Of a DNA stretch of 64,000 bases, positions 17,945 to 26,452 are shown piece after piece; position 1 is the first letter of the stretch, and each line of letters starts with the position of its first letter. The notes beneath the pieces were generated by a model that searched no databases, had not been told where the DNA came from, and was given only the letters and a program-made list of their open reading frames with translations. The translations under genes were made by a program, and so were the position numbers. This DNA is from Coriobacteriia bacterium (lineage in GTDB: Bacteria > Actinomycetota > Coriobacteriia > WRKU01 > WQUG01), in the NCBI GenBank assembly GCA_009779855.1, contig WRBC01000002.1:167085-231084 (forward strand), given 5' to 3'.

Positions 17945-18946
17945 ATGATTCAAGAAAAGATAGTTATAGGTGAGGGGACTGAATACCCGCTAGAAGGCTT
18001 ACTAACGCTTCCCAGTCTGGGAGGCGTTAGTAAGCCCGCGGTAGTTCTGGTACAGGGGTCTGGTGCCAGTGACATGGACGAAAGAATCAAGGGCATTAGA
18101 CCCTTTCGGGATATTGCGGAAGGATTGGCACAGCGCGGTATCGCAGCGATTCGTTACAACAAGCGAAGCTATTCCTATGGCAGAAAAATGATGAAAAAAC
18201 TAAAGTCTAGCTTTACTGTGCGGGAAGAGACTGTTGAAGATGCGGTGCTGGCTGCGAACTTGTTACGAGATGACCCGCGTATTGATTCGACAAACATCTA
18301 TATTGCCGGGCATAGTCTGGGTGGGATGCTTGCGCCCCGCATCGACACCGAAGGCGTTGTGAGCACTGCCACTATTAGGGATGGCTACTGGGATGGTAGC
18401 ACAGGCAACTTTGCAGGACTTATCATCATGGCGGGGTCTCCGCGTAAGCTTGAAGACATTATGAAGCAGCAGCAGGAAGATTATTTGAAGACCGCAAAGG
18501 GTCTTACTGGCTGGATAATGAAAAAGCGAATAGAGAAGTTTGCTGCAAAGCTTTCAGACATTCCTAATCTGACAGACGAAGAAGCGAAAGAGGTATCGTT
18601 TGCGGGCAATACCTCGCTCTACTACTTGAAGGAAATGGGGGACTGGCCTACTCTGGACTACCTCCGTGAATCTATAAAGCCCATTTTTGTCATACAGGGC
18701 GAGAAGGATCTTCAGGTGTTGGTCGAAGAAGACTTTAATGAGTACAGACAGCTACTGGCTAATAATCCCAACGCTAGCTTTAAGCTGTATGAGGGTCTTA
18801 ACCATGCCTTTATGCCTAGTCTTACCGATGATATTGGTAAGGTGATGAAGGAATTTAAAGTTGAGCGTCCTGTAGAGGACTATGTGATTGACGACATCGC
18901 GGACTGGGTATTGAAGCAGGCTGAAATTAAGATGCCTAAAATTTAA
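17945..18946 (+). CDS. Alpha/beta hydrolase
   Basis: Start chosen at ATG 17945, with GGAG nine bases upstream; an in-frame ATG at 17891 would prefix 18 residues rich in Asp, Arg and Cys that look untranslated. The product is 333 residues. VLVQGSGASDMDE holds the oxyanion loop, AGHSLGGM the nucleophilic serine elbow, IQGEKDLQV the acid strand and GLNHAFMP the catalytic histidine. It resembles dienelactone-hydrolase and bile-acid-CoA-acyltransferase-like esterases. No signal peptide, so cytosolic. The substrate is unknown. It is cotranscribed with the regulator 39 bases downstream. Confidence 0.8.
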   Translation: MIQEKIVIGEGTEYPLEGLLTLPSLGGVSKPAVVLVQGSGASDMDERIKGIRPFRDIAEGLAQRGIAAIRYNKRSYSYGRKMMKKLKSSFTVREETVEDAVLAANLLRDDPRIDSTNIYIAGHSLGGMLAPRIDTEGVVSTATIRDGYWDGSTGNFAGLIIMAGSPRKLEDIMKQQQEDYLKTAKGLTGWIMKKRIEKFAAKLSDIPNLTDEEAKEVSFAGNTSLYYLKEMGDWPTLDYLRESIKPIFVIQGEKDLQVLVEEDFNEYRQLLANNPNASFKLYEGLNHAFMPSLTDDIGKVMKEFKVERPVEDYVIDDIADWVLKQAEIKMPKI

Positions 18947-18985
18947 AACAATCTAAGACTTAAACCAGCGACTGATGGATCATAT

Positions 18986-19543
18986 ATGACCGATGAACTT
19001 TTGAAATACTTAACGAATCCTCTGGCGAACATCCTTATATTGGAGGTTCATGAGCAGGTTCAGGCGACAGCAAAGACTCTGGCGCAGAAGCATCCAAACA
19101 TTCCCCAGGCAACACTTTATCGTTACCTGAAAAAGATGACGTCTGATGGAGTGTTGAAGGTCGTTGAAGAGCGTCCGATTAGAAATGTTACAGAGAAGGT
19201 CTATGCCCTGGCTATTGACCTTGATGACGGAGTAGAGCAGATGCTTGCAGATAACTGCGGCGAGACTTATTTCAGCCTGTTCCAGCAGTTTTCGATTGGA
19301 CTACTGGGGGAATTTAAGGCTTATGCTGACCAGGGGGAGGTTGACCTTGTTGGGGACGGCTCTGGCTTTAGAGTTACCCCTTTTTATGCGACTTATGACG
19401 AGCTGAAAGAGCTCTCTGCGAAGATACATGAAGTGATTCAGCCCTACAAGGATGCTGAGCCTACCCCTAAACGTAAGGCACGTTCGGTAGCGGTTGTCTT
19501 TACGCCCCCGCGGCCAGATGGGGATATGGGTGGCACTGAGTAG
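18986..19543 (+). CDS. Winged-helix transcriptional regulator
   Basis: A 185-residue protein. Residues 5-75 read as a winged helix-turn-helix (NPLANILILEVHEQ, then IPQATLYRYLKKMTSDGVLKVVEE), resembling ArsR/PadR-type or helix-turn-helix_20 regulators. The rest is helical, without a recognisable ligand domain, and ends in a basic, proline-rich tail. It follows the hydrolase gene closely and probably controls the operon through the palindrome at 17808-17832. The effector is unknown. Confidence 0.72.
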   Translation: MTDELLKYLTNPLANILILEVHEQVQATAKTLAQKHPNIPQATLYRYLKKMTSDGVLKVVEERPIRNVTEKVYALAIDLDDGVEQMLADNCGETYFSLFQQFSIGLLGEFKAYADQGEVDLVGDGSGFRVTPFYATYDELKELSAKIHEVIQPYKDAEPTPKRKARSVAVVFTPPRPDGDMGGTE

Positions 19544-19618
19544 GGCACTTTGGGTTGGCGCGAGACTAGGATGTCGGTGGCAGGCTGATGTGTTGACTCA
19601 GGTTGACGTGTTGGCTGG

Positions 19619-20989
19619 CTACTCCCACCAGGCGTTCTGGTTGATCCGCTCAATTGCTTGCGCGCGGTCCATGAAGTCCGTGTTAATTTGGCCTGTTGGG
19701 TCGGGCTCTACGTCATGAAAGCGATTGAGGGGGATGAAACAAAGCTCATGTCTTGCAACGTGACGATTGAACTCTGCTCGGCTCATGGGTGTGCGCTCAA
19801 CCCAGTGACGTAGGTTGTTGGCAGCACCCTCTGCGCGGTCACGAACATCGATGATGCGGGCTACTTCAGTTAGCGCCTCTGCAGAATAGTAAGGCATAGG
19901 GTCTTCGATTTCTGTGCCTATAGCTAGCACGATTGGGTCAGACTCTAGCACTATTTCTTCGTCGGGGAAGCCTAACATTTCAGGCGCTTCTGATATATAG
20001 AAAAGACCAGTGGTTTCTATGAAGGTATAACCTGTTCCCTTGTAGCCATCGCCTTCAACACGCAGACCTAGAGCGACATGTTGTTCTGGTGCAAAAAGAA
20101 GGAAGGAAATAGGAAAGTTCTCGCGGTGGAGCAACGCGGCCAACAGCATGGCAGTTTCATCGCAGTCTCCTGTTCCATCGACCAGCGTCTGGATAGGCGT
20201 GCGCGGACATCCAACAGGTCTCTCGTCCATATCTAGCGATCCGTGGATTTCACAATAGGGGATGGATTGGACGTATTTGACTAAGAGCTCTATGTATTCG
20301 TCATTGCTTAGGTCGTAGGTGTCGCGAATTGCACGTAGTTGGACAAGTACGCTTTCGATAGCATGGTCCATTTGAGGATCGAAGGTAAGTAAATCGTAGT
20401 ACTTTTCTTCGTGGAGTCTTTCCATTTCATCCATGCCATTACTTGGGTAATCCCAACCGATATCCTCCCAGAGTTCATCCCAGAGTCTTTCCCATAAATC
20501 CACGCGGTCGGCTGTTTTTGCCCCGTAATAGATACGACGATTTGCTTCTGGTTGGACGGAGTGCTCCCGCCCCATGAAGGTAAAGGTGATAGTAGCCGGG
20601 GTGATTTCCTCAGCTTCAGGCACAGGCATAAGCCAGGGTTTCTGAATGTCATGTGTAGAGTTGAAGACTTGGGCGGCGGCTTCCTGGCGTGCGATAAGTG
20701 CTTCTAGGCGAGCTTGTTCCGCGAGCTCTTCAAGGTGATTATGGACAAGGAATCCTGCGTAGGTTCCGCCAGCTAGGGCGATGGTAACGACAAGGACGAT
20801 TAAGGATATGAGGAGCCCGCGCATCTTTTTGGACTTGGGTTGCTGTGGAGGTTGGGGTTGTGAGGTTTGGGGCTGGGGCTGTTGCCGTTGTGGTGGTAGC
20901 TGCTGTGATTGTTCCTGCTGGGACTGTGTCTGTTCCAGCGGCAGAGGTTCTGACTGAGGTGTTTGCTGTGGTTGTGGTGTGTTTTCCAT
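19619..20989 (-). CDS. Membrane-anchored transglutaminase-like protein
   Basis: 456 residues. The first 55 are almost all glutamine, proline and serine; a basic KSKKMRG and a single membrane helix (about 57-80) follow, so the body faces outward. A coiled, alanine/glutamate-rich segment precedes the transglutaminase-like fold. The core is TGDCDETAMLLAALL (catalytic Cys), EQHVALGL (His) and FIETTG in place of the Asp strand. Such proteins act as peptidases, cross-linkers or inactive scaffolds on cell-wall substrates. The Gln/Pro-rich cytoplasmic tail is unusual. Transcribed divergently from the gene at 21057. Confidence 0.75.
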   Translation of the reverse strand: MENTPQPQQTPQSEPLPLEQTQSQQEQSQQLPPQRQQPQPQTSQPQPPQQPKSKKMRGLLISLIVLVVTIALAGGTYAGFLVHNHLEELAEQARLEALIARQEAAAQVFNSTHDIQKPWLMPVPEAEEITPATITFTFMGREHSVQPEANRRIYYGAKTADRVDLWERLWDELWEDIGWDYPSNGMDEMERLHEEKYYDLLTFDPQMDHAIESVLVQLRAIRDTYDLSNDEYIELLVKYVQSIPYCEIHGSLDMDERPVGCPRTPIQTLVDGTGDCDETAMLLAALLHRENFPISFLLFAPEQHVALGLRVEGDGYKGTGYTFIETTGLFYISEAPEMLGFPDEEIVLESDPIVLAIGTEIEDPMPYYSAEALTEVARIIDVRDRAEGAANNLRHWVERTPMSRAEFNRHVARHELCFIPLNRFHDVEPDPTGQINTDFMDRAQAIERINQNAWWE

Positions 20990-21056
20990 GGCTTAAGTAT
21001 ACTGTAGGGGTATGTTTGGCATGTTGATAGGTGAGGGAATGAAGAAAGGGCAGATT

Positions 21057-21725
21057 ATGGCTTCTGAAAATATAGGCACGACCACCGAAGCTGCAGGCAT
21101 ACCTGCCAATCCTGCAGATGCCCACGCTGCTAAGCGCAAAAAGCGTCTTATCATTCTGGCCATTGTTGTTGCATGTGCTGTAGGTATGGTTGCTTTTTTC
21201 ACCATTTCATCTGTGCAGTCCTCTAGGGCGCAAGCAGAATATATTGAGAACGCAACACAGGCAGTAAATGCCCTTTTTGAAGACGAAGATCACACGGTGC
21301 TTGCCTATTTTAGTTCCCGCGATACTACGGGTTTTGACCGGGCATTTAACGAGGCGAGAAGACATGCTGTAGAGATAAATGATTCTGAAATACATCAAAG
21401 CTTGATCACCCTTTCGGATGAAGCAAGGATTTTGTACTCTACGCAACTGAGAGCTTTTTCTATGGTTGAGGGGTTATTCTGCGACACCTTTGAGGCCTGC
21501 CCAGAACCCCCGTATGATTGCCGTCCAAGCCTTGCCAATACCGAAGAGAATATTGCTGACGCATATGCCGCAATAAATGAAGTAAGCAATGAAGTTGCTC
21601 AGGCTGTGCTGCTAGAACGGATGCAAATGTTGGGTGTTTTTGACGATGGGGATGGTGGCGACGACGGTGGTGAAGCACCTGACCTTCATGGCGAGGAAGC
21701 AGCTGATACTCGCGATGAGGAGTAG
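21057..21725 (+). CDS. Single-pass membrane protein, unknown
   Basis: I choose ATG 21057, preceded by AAAGGG at 6 bases; an in-frame ATG at 21012 would add 15 residues. The 222-residue product has a short hydrophilic N-terminus, KRKKR, one membrane helix (about 33-55) and a helical outer domain with two cysteines (FCDTFEACPEPPYDC region). It ends in an acidic, glycine-rich tail (DDGDGGDDGGE). No family recognised. Divergent from the transglutaminase-like gene, so a shared promoter region of about 70 bases is likely. Confidence 0.65.
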   Translation: MASENIGTTTEAAGIPANPADAHAAKRKKRLIILAIVVACAVGMVAFFTISSVQSSRAQAEYIENATQAVNALFEDEDHTVLAYFSSRDTTGFDRAFNEARRHAVEINDSEIHQSLITLSDEARILYSTQLRAFSMVEGLFCDTFEACPEPPYDCRPSLANTEENIADAYAAINEVSNEVAQAVLLERMQMLGVFDDGDGGDDGGEAPDLHGEEAADTRDEE

Positions 21726-21731
21726 TGTTGG

Positions 21732-21857
21732 ATGAGTACTGTGCGGAGTACTATGTCAGCTGATGACTTACTGGATAATCTGGATAAGCTGTACACGACA
21801 GAACTAGGCATTGAGCGAATCAAGAGGAACTTGAGTCTTGACGTCCAAATCACATAG
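21732..21857 (+). pseudogene. DUF3781 remnant, truncated after about 41 codons
   Basis: An ATG at 21732 opens 41 codons reading DDLLDNLDKLYTTELGIERI then KRNLSLD before a TAG. DDLL-x-N-(L/I)-D-K-(I/L)-H/Y-TTELG-x-ERI-x-(R/K)NL is the N-terminal signature of DUF3781 proteins, which are normally about twice to three times as long. After NLSLD the expected DDVVEWC continuation is missing. I read it as a truncated relic next to other gene fragments. The family call is from memory. Confidence 0.6.
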
Positions 21858-21908
21858 TAAAATATACAGGTGAACTAACAGATTGTCACACTTTGGAAGG
21901 ATCGCCAC

Positions 21909-22397
21909 TTGAGCACTAACCGCACCCTAGCAGCTCAGAAATTCGCCACTGAGTGGGCAGACCCAGCACGCGGACGCGAAATCGCTGACACTCAAACCTT
22001 CTGGAACCAGTTTCTACAAGAAGTCATGGGTATCCAGCGCGTCCATCATATCATCGACTATGAAAAGCGCGTCCGCATAGGTCGTAGTCAAAAGCGCGTC
22101 GATGCATACATTCCTGAATCCCGCGTCCTTATTGAACAAAAGTCAGCCACTAACGACCTCAGCCAGCCCGACACCACCACTAGTCTCACGCCCTACGAGC
22201 AAGCCCTCAACTACGCCGCACACCTGCCACCTAGCGAGCAGCCCAAATACATCATCACCTCCAACTTTCACACTTTCAACATTTACGACCGAGAGGCTGA
22301 CCCCGCAGGCATAGATCCCACTACTATCCACCTAGACGAGCTACCCCAACAGCTAGCCACTTTTAACTTCATCACTGACCCGCACCGCCATTGTTAA
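21909..22397 (+). pseudogene. N-terminal fragment of a large restriction-modification DNA methyltransferase
   Basis: TTG start at 21909 with GGAAGGATC upstream. The 162-residue reading frame has FWNQFLQEVMGI, YEKRVRIG...KRVDAYIPESRVLIEQKS, then YEQALNYAAHLP and YIITSNFHTFNIYD. This is the N-terminal nuclease-like region of MmeI/type IIG-like proteins (FWN-x-F, R-V-D-x-x-x-P...L-I-E-Q-K-S, P-x-Y-I-I-x-(S/T)-(D/N)-F). Those proteins normally continue for 700 or more residues into a methyltransferase. Here the frame stops directly where an Mrr-like sequence begins, so a deletion has joined two restriction genes. Confidence 0.68.
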
Positions 22398-22707
22398 CGA
22401 AGATGCTCTGGGGCTGAGCAAGATTTTCGCCCAGGCGAAGCGCTATGGTGAGAACAATATTGTGCGGAAGAAGGCAATCTCTGATTTCGTGGGTGCACTA
22501 GGCATGAAGAATGTCGATAAGGGAGTCTTTGTGACAACCTTAGATTTCTACGATGGCGTAGAGCAAGACGTGCGTGCTACGGGAAAGTCGATTATCCTCA
22601 TCAATGGAGACAGGTTGACTGAACTTATGATAGAGCACGGGGTTGGAGTATCGGTGACTCATAAGTACGAAGTGAAGCGGATTGATATGGATTACTTTGT
22701 TGGATAG
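22387..22707 (+). pseudogene. C-terminal fragment of an Mrr-type restriction endonuclease
   Basis: From about 22387 the frame reads IVNEDALGLSKIFAQAKRYG, then FVGALG, KGVFVTTLDF, IILINGDRLTELMIEHGVGV and YEVKRIDMDYF. That is the end of the Mrr catalytic domain: QAKRY carries the active-site Gln-x-Lys and GVFVTT the next strand. The N-terminal winged-helix domain and the first catalytic residues are missing. No start codon with a ribosome binding site is near; a GTG at 22462 would leave only 81 residues. It shares its left boundary with the methyltransferase fragment, so it is a relic. Confidence 0.72.
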
Positions 22708-22752
22708 GGCTGGTGTTAGACTAGCCCGTACGATGCTATTTAATCAAGCCCA

Positions 22753-22890
22753 TTGATGGACGTTGTAGAATTTTGCTAGAATGGGATGTAGAGGCAAGCC
22801 CGATGTTTGCAATCAGACGGCCTTAAGCCCTCTCAGTTTTATATTACTGGTTTGACGAAGGTCGCTGCTGCAGCGACCTTCGTGCTGTTC
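22753..22890 (+). ncRNA. Candidate antisense RNA of a type I toxin-antitoxin pair
   Basis: TTGATG (22753-22758), 18 bases, TAGAAT (22777-22782) form a promoter. A transcript from about 22789 would run about 95 bases into a perfect 13-bp hairpin at 22856-22882 (CGAAGGTCGCTGC with its reverse complement). No start codon or ribosome binding site lies in it. On the opposite strand a tiny hydrophobic reading frame converges on the same hairpin, which is the geometry of Fst-like type I systems. No primary-sequence family was recognised, and the hairpin lacks a good U-tract. Confidence 0.4.
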
Positions 22891-22896
22891 AGCTCT

Positions 22897-22986
22897 CTAT
22901 AGAGACTGAACTATACCCATAAGGTAATATGCGCTACCCAGTAGATAGCACAATATCATTACATAGTAACCATATCGCTCTATCAT
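22897..22986 (-). CDS. Candidate type I toxin: 29-residue hydrophobic peptide
   Basis: On the reverse strand ATG (22986-22984) follows AAAGGAG with a 9-base spacer, one of the best ribosome binding sites in the region. The frame encodes 29 residues, starting MIERYGYYVMILCYLLGSAY and continuing hydrophobic, so it is one membrane helix. Its mRNA would end in the hairpin at 22856-22882, shared with a convergent RNA. Small membrane peptides with a convergent antisense RNA are type I toxins (Fst, TxpA and holin-like groups). The pairing is inferred; the peptide matches no family I can name. Confidence 0.45.
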   Translation of the reverse strand: MIERYGYYVMILCYLLGSAYYLMGIVQSL

Positions 22987-23261
22987 AGGGCATCACTCCT
23001 TTCAGGTTCGTAGTCATTGGGGACTATTCCACCATCAGGAGAGAACAAAAGGCCATCTGACATCAGATTTGCCTAGTGCATAGTAGCAGCAGGGATGGGA
23101 CAGTGCAATACTTGTGAATTTTGACCTGTGGAAGTGTTGTTTAATGTGGACACCCTCCGCCACCACCACACCCACGCATCTGCGATAATAGTCTGGCGTT
23201 ACCACAAATGTAACACTCAATACAGCATCTCTAGGTGTCCCGATTGAAAGGGGTTTGCCAC
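22987..23261. other. Gene-poor gap before the ParB-domain gene
   Basis: Beyond the leader of the small peptide this stretch shows no convincing frame or RNA on either strand. GAAAGGGG near 23250 serves the downstream gene. Confidence 0.4.
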
Positions 23262-24146
23262 ATGCAACAACGTCCAGCGTCAGACATTACAGACATCGTC
23301 ATTGATGACGAGTTCAAGCACCTCCTCCCATTCCTAGACCCAGAATCCTTTGCAGCGCTTGAGGTAGACATCCTAGAACACGGACTACGGGATGCCCTTG
23401 TGCTATGGGAAGGTCACGATATCCTTATCGATGGGCACAATCGCTATGAAATCATCAAGAAACACAACCTGCCCTTCAGCGTCACCTATATGCAGTTCGA
23501 CTCGCGCGATGATGTGCTCATTTGGATGGTCACGACGCAAATCGCCAGGCGTAATCTTTCACCTCTGGCACTGTCGCACTTTCGCGGACTGCACTATATG
23601 GCAGATAAGCGGATTTTGGGAAGCAACCGGCACGTACAGCGAGACCAGAGTGGGCAGATTGTCCACTCTAGCGGACCAACGGCAGCTCGCCTTGCTGATG
23701 AGTACAATATTGACCCCAGAACAATCAGACGCGACGCGCAGGTTGCACAAGGAATCAATGTTATAGGGGAAGCCTCAGTGGACGCAAAGCGCAAGATACT
23801 TGCAGGAGCAGTCCCCATAACGCGCACAAAGCTGACCACTCTTTTGTCAGAGTCGCCAGAGTACGTAGAAGAGGTGGCTACTGCCATTGAGGATGGCACG
23901 TACAATTGGCGGCAGTCTATGACGCAGTCGCCAGATGGGGAAGGCGAAGAGGGCGAAAGTGGCGGAGGCAGCCCAGCCGCCCTATCCCCGCAAGCAATCA
24001 GCACCATCACGAATGACATCAGACGCACCTTCACTCGCGAACTGCGGAGTCTAACCAGTAACGACGACACCAACAACCCCGCTGCAGCAAAGCCTGTGCT
24101 GCGTACCTACATCGCCAGCTTGGAAGAGTTGTACCAGCGGTTGTAG
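23262..24146 (+). CDS. ParB N-terminal-domain DNA-binding protein
   Basis: ATG 23262 with AAAGGGG nine bases upstream is preferred to an in-frame GTG at 23235. The product is 294 residues. Residues 15-110 form a ParB/Srx-like N-domain: LEVDILEHGLRDALVLWEG, ILIDGHNRYEI and the WMVTTQIARRNLSP helix. The GHNRY box is the (G/D)H-x-R-(Y/F) nucleotide-binding motif. A helix-turn-helix (ARLADEYNIDPRTIRRDAQVA) follows. The acidic glycine-rich linker (about 225-250) and C-terminus resemble phage and plasmid ParB-like regulators, not chromosomal ParB. No ParA is adjacent, so segregation is unlikely; a mobile-element origin is plausible. Confidence 0.78.
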   Translation: MQQRPASDITDIVIDDEFKHLLPFLDPESFAALEVDILEHGLRDALVLWEGHDILIDGHNRYEIIKKHNLPFSVTYMQFDSRDDVLIWMVTTQIARRNLSPLALSHFRGLHYMADKRILGSNRHVQRDQSGQIVHSSGPTAARLADEYNIDPRTIRRDAQVAQGINVIGEASVDAKRKILAGAVPITRTKLTTLLSESPEYVEEVATAIEDGTYNWRQSMTQSPDGEGEEGESGGGSPAALSPQAISTITNDIRRTFTRELRSLTSNDDTNNPAAAKPVLRTYIASLEELYQRL

Positions 24147-24271
24147 ATGTTGGTGCTGTCGCCTGCAGTTTTAATCTGTACTTAATCCTCCCTTAGCCAG
24201 AGCTTTATCAGTTCTTTACCCTTTATTGCTAGAGTACCTAGAAGTGCTTGTCGAAATAGGTGGGTTGAAAT

Positions 24272-24570
24272 ATGGATAAAAATATATATAATAATGTATA
24301 TGGATTTGAATGGGATGAAATAAGAATGTTGGGAATATAGCCCAGCATGGAATCTCTTTTGCAGAAGCGTCAGTGGCATTCTTCGATGAGCGGAGAGCAT
24401 TAAGATTTGACTATGCTCACTCATGGCAAGAGCCGAAATATCTTTGCTTTGGGAAAGTTGAAGGTAGAGTAATGACAGTTAGGTTCACCATGAGGAGAGA
24501 ACGTATTAGGATAATTGGTGCAGGCTACTGGAGAAGTGGGAGGCGAATATATGAGCAAGAAAACAAGTAG
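24272..24570 (+). pseudogene. brnT: BrnT-family toxin, disrupted by a frameshift
   Basis: ATG 24272 (AGGTGGG upstream) begins MDKNIYNNVYGFEWDE and then hits a stop at TAG. The conserved continuation HGISFAEASVAFFDERRALR, then RIIGAGYWRSGRRIYE, is in another frame. Adding one A to the AAA run at 24318-24320 restores the expected FEWDENKNVGNIAQHGI. The rest of BrnT (ribonuclease of type II systems, RelE-like fold) is intact to TAG 24568-24570. The frame overlaps brnA, as is normal. It is either a real inactivating deletion or a homopolymer sequencing error. Confidence 0.72.
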
Positions 24571-24838
24571 AGAAGATAACAACTTCCTTGATGATGGCTA
24601 TAGCGATGCCCCGCCAGAGATCGAGGCAGCTATACGAAACAGTATACCTATTGAAGACTTCTTACCAACCCCTGCAGAGTTAGCTCAAAGGTCTGAGAAG
24701 CAAAGGATCTCTATCATGCTTGATGTAGATGTTCTAGGATTCTTCAGGCAGGCAGCTAAAGAGAATGGCGTCAAGTATCAGACTATGATAAACACTCTAT
24801 TACGCGACTACATGGAGTCTATGAGCAAGCAGGCTTAG
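24551..24838 (+). CDS. brnA: BrnA-family antitoxin
   Basis: ATG 24551 lies inside the end of brnT, as in BrnTA operons; an in-frame GTG at 24515 would only extend it through brnT. The 95-residue product has an acidic N-terminus (DNNFLDDGYSDAPPEIEAA) and a ribbon-helix-helix-like C-terminus (KQRISIMLDVDVLGFFRQAA, then GVKYQTMINTLLRDYM). The latter is the BrnA dimerisation and DNA-binding fold that neutralises BrnT and represses the operon. It is intact although its toxin appears broken. Confidence 0.78.
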   Translation: MSKKTSREDNNFLDDGYSDAPPEIEAAIRNSIPIEDFLPTPAELAQRSEKQRISIMLDVDVLGFFRQAAKENGVKYQTMINTLLRDYMESMSKQA

Positions 24839-24892
24839 CTAGCGACTGGACTAACTTTTCCATCTAAGCTCTTTCACCTAGCATTGTGTACT

Positions 24893-26224
24893 CTACGCCA
24901 GCAGTGCTTCCAGCGACGCAATCTTCACACACAGCACGAACAGCTTGCTGGCATCTTCTAGTTCCTCGACTAGGGGATAGGTGGGGGCTAGTCTAATGTT
25001 GGAGTCTTCTGCATCATCACCATACGGATAAGTCGCTCCGGCACCTGTCAGCATCATGCCGGCATTTTTGGCTAGACTCACCACGCGCTTTGCAGTACCA
25101 GGTAGACCTACGAATGAGATAAAGTAGCCACCTTTTGGACGTGTCCACTCACCAATGCCTGATCCCGTAAGTCCATCATCTAGTGCGCGCAGTACAGTTT
25201 CAAATTTAGGAGCCACGATACTCGCGTGTTTTTGCATGTGTGCACGCACTCCGTCAATATTGCGCAGGAACAACACATGACGCAACTGGTTAAGCTTGTC
25301 AGATCCAATAGTCTGCAGCGACAAACGACTGCGAATCTCTGCCAGGTTATCAGGGGACGCGGCAAATGCAGCGATACCAGCCCCTGCAAAGGTCACTTTC
25401 GAGGTTGAGGCAAACATGTACCAGATGTTTTCGTTACCAGTATCAATGCAGGCATCCTTCAGGCTAAGCAGGGTTTCTCCTGGTTGTTCGAAGTCATGCA
25501 CAGCATAGGCATTGTCCCAGTAGATGCGAAAGTCTTTTGCAGCGGGGGACAAGGCAGCAAACCGTCTTACGGTGTCATCGCAGTACGTCCCGCCCGTTGG
25601 ATTAGAGTACTTCGGCACACACCAGATGCCTTTCACCGACGCATCAGTGTTCACATGATGTTCAACGATGTCCATGTCGGGACCGTTTTCAGTAAGTGGC
25701 ACTGGAATCATCTCGATACCAAAATGCTCTGTCAGGGCAAAGTGGCGGTCATAACCAGGAACGGGGCAGAGGAACTTTACAGGACTGCCAGATTGGACAG
25801 AATCGGAATCGGATGCGCTCGTACCCGCACCCAGTTTCGCCCAAGGGGTCTGGCCAGCAATCCCCTGTGAGAATGCCTGGGAGACCATGTCATACATGAC
25901 ATTCAGGCTGGAATTGCCGCAAACAATAACATCTTCCGCGTCGACATCTATGATGCCTGCCATCAGCTCGCGTGCTTCAGGTAAGCCTACTAGTCCGCCA
26001 TAATTGCGCAGATCATCAGCCGTGCCTGCATGCAGAATATCTGCAGCAGTATCAGCAGTCACCGCATTAAGCAACGGCATCGACAGCTCCAGCTGTTCTG
26101 GCGAGGGCTTACCGCGCGACATATTCAGCTTAAGTCCCTTTGCCACAAACTGCTCATACTCTTGCCTTAGGGTCGCGAGTTGCTCCTGCATTTCCCCTTG
26201 AGAGAGTTCTTTGTATGCTTTCAT
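24893..26224 (-). CDS. Class I aminotransferase (aspartate/alanine type)
   Basis: A 443-residue PLP enzyme of the large Asp-aminotransferase group (PF12897-like, mycobacterial AspB relatives). NMSRGKPSPEQL, NYGGLVGLPEAR and CGNSSLNVMYD lie in the N-terminal domain, IYWDNAYAVHDF holds the pyridine-stacking Asp/Tyr, and the PLP lysine is in ASTSKVTFAGAG. A serine/glycine-rich insert (about residues 130-145) is extra. It likely links amino acid and 2-oxo acid pools; substrate preference cannot be read. Single gene, divergent from the metalloprotease gene. Confidence 0.85.
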   Translation of the reverse strand: MKAYKELSQGEMQEQLATLRQEYEQFVAKGLKLNMSRGKPSPEQLELSMPLLNAVTADTAADILHAGTADDLRNYGGLVGLPEARELMAGIIDVDAEDVIVCGNSSLNVMYDMVSQAFSQGIAGQTPWAKLGAGTSASDSDSVQSGSPVKFLCPVPGYDRHFALTEHFGIEMIPVPLTENGPDMDIVEHHVNTDASVKGIWCVPKYSNPTGGTYCDDTVRRFAALSPAAKDFRIYWDNAYAVHDFEQPGETLLSLKDACIDTGNENIWYMFASTSKVTFAGAGIAAFAASPDNLAEIRSRLSLQTIGSDKLNQLRHVLFLRNIDGVRAHMQKHASIVAPKFETVLRALDDGLTGSGIGEWTRPKGGYFISFVGLPGTAKRVVSLAKNAGMMLTGAGATYPYGDDAEDSNIRLAPTYPLVEELEDASKLFVLCVKIASLEALLA

Positions 26225-26452
26225 GATTGCTCCTTATGTCGCAACTTATTCCTTTGCTCTTGATGCAGCTGACTCTTGCTGTAGCCCTGTTGACTTTTAT
26301 TGGTAACCATAATACCAGCGCTTGCCTATATTGGGTGACCATGTAATTGGCACAGGCAGGGAAGTGTGTCCAGTGGTGTAAATGCATCCAGGGGCATGGA
26401 CTTTTTTTTGGTACGGTTCGTCCCATGATTGTCTTATTGCTATCCTATAACC

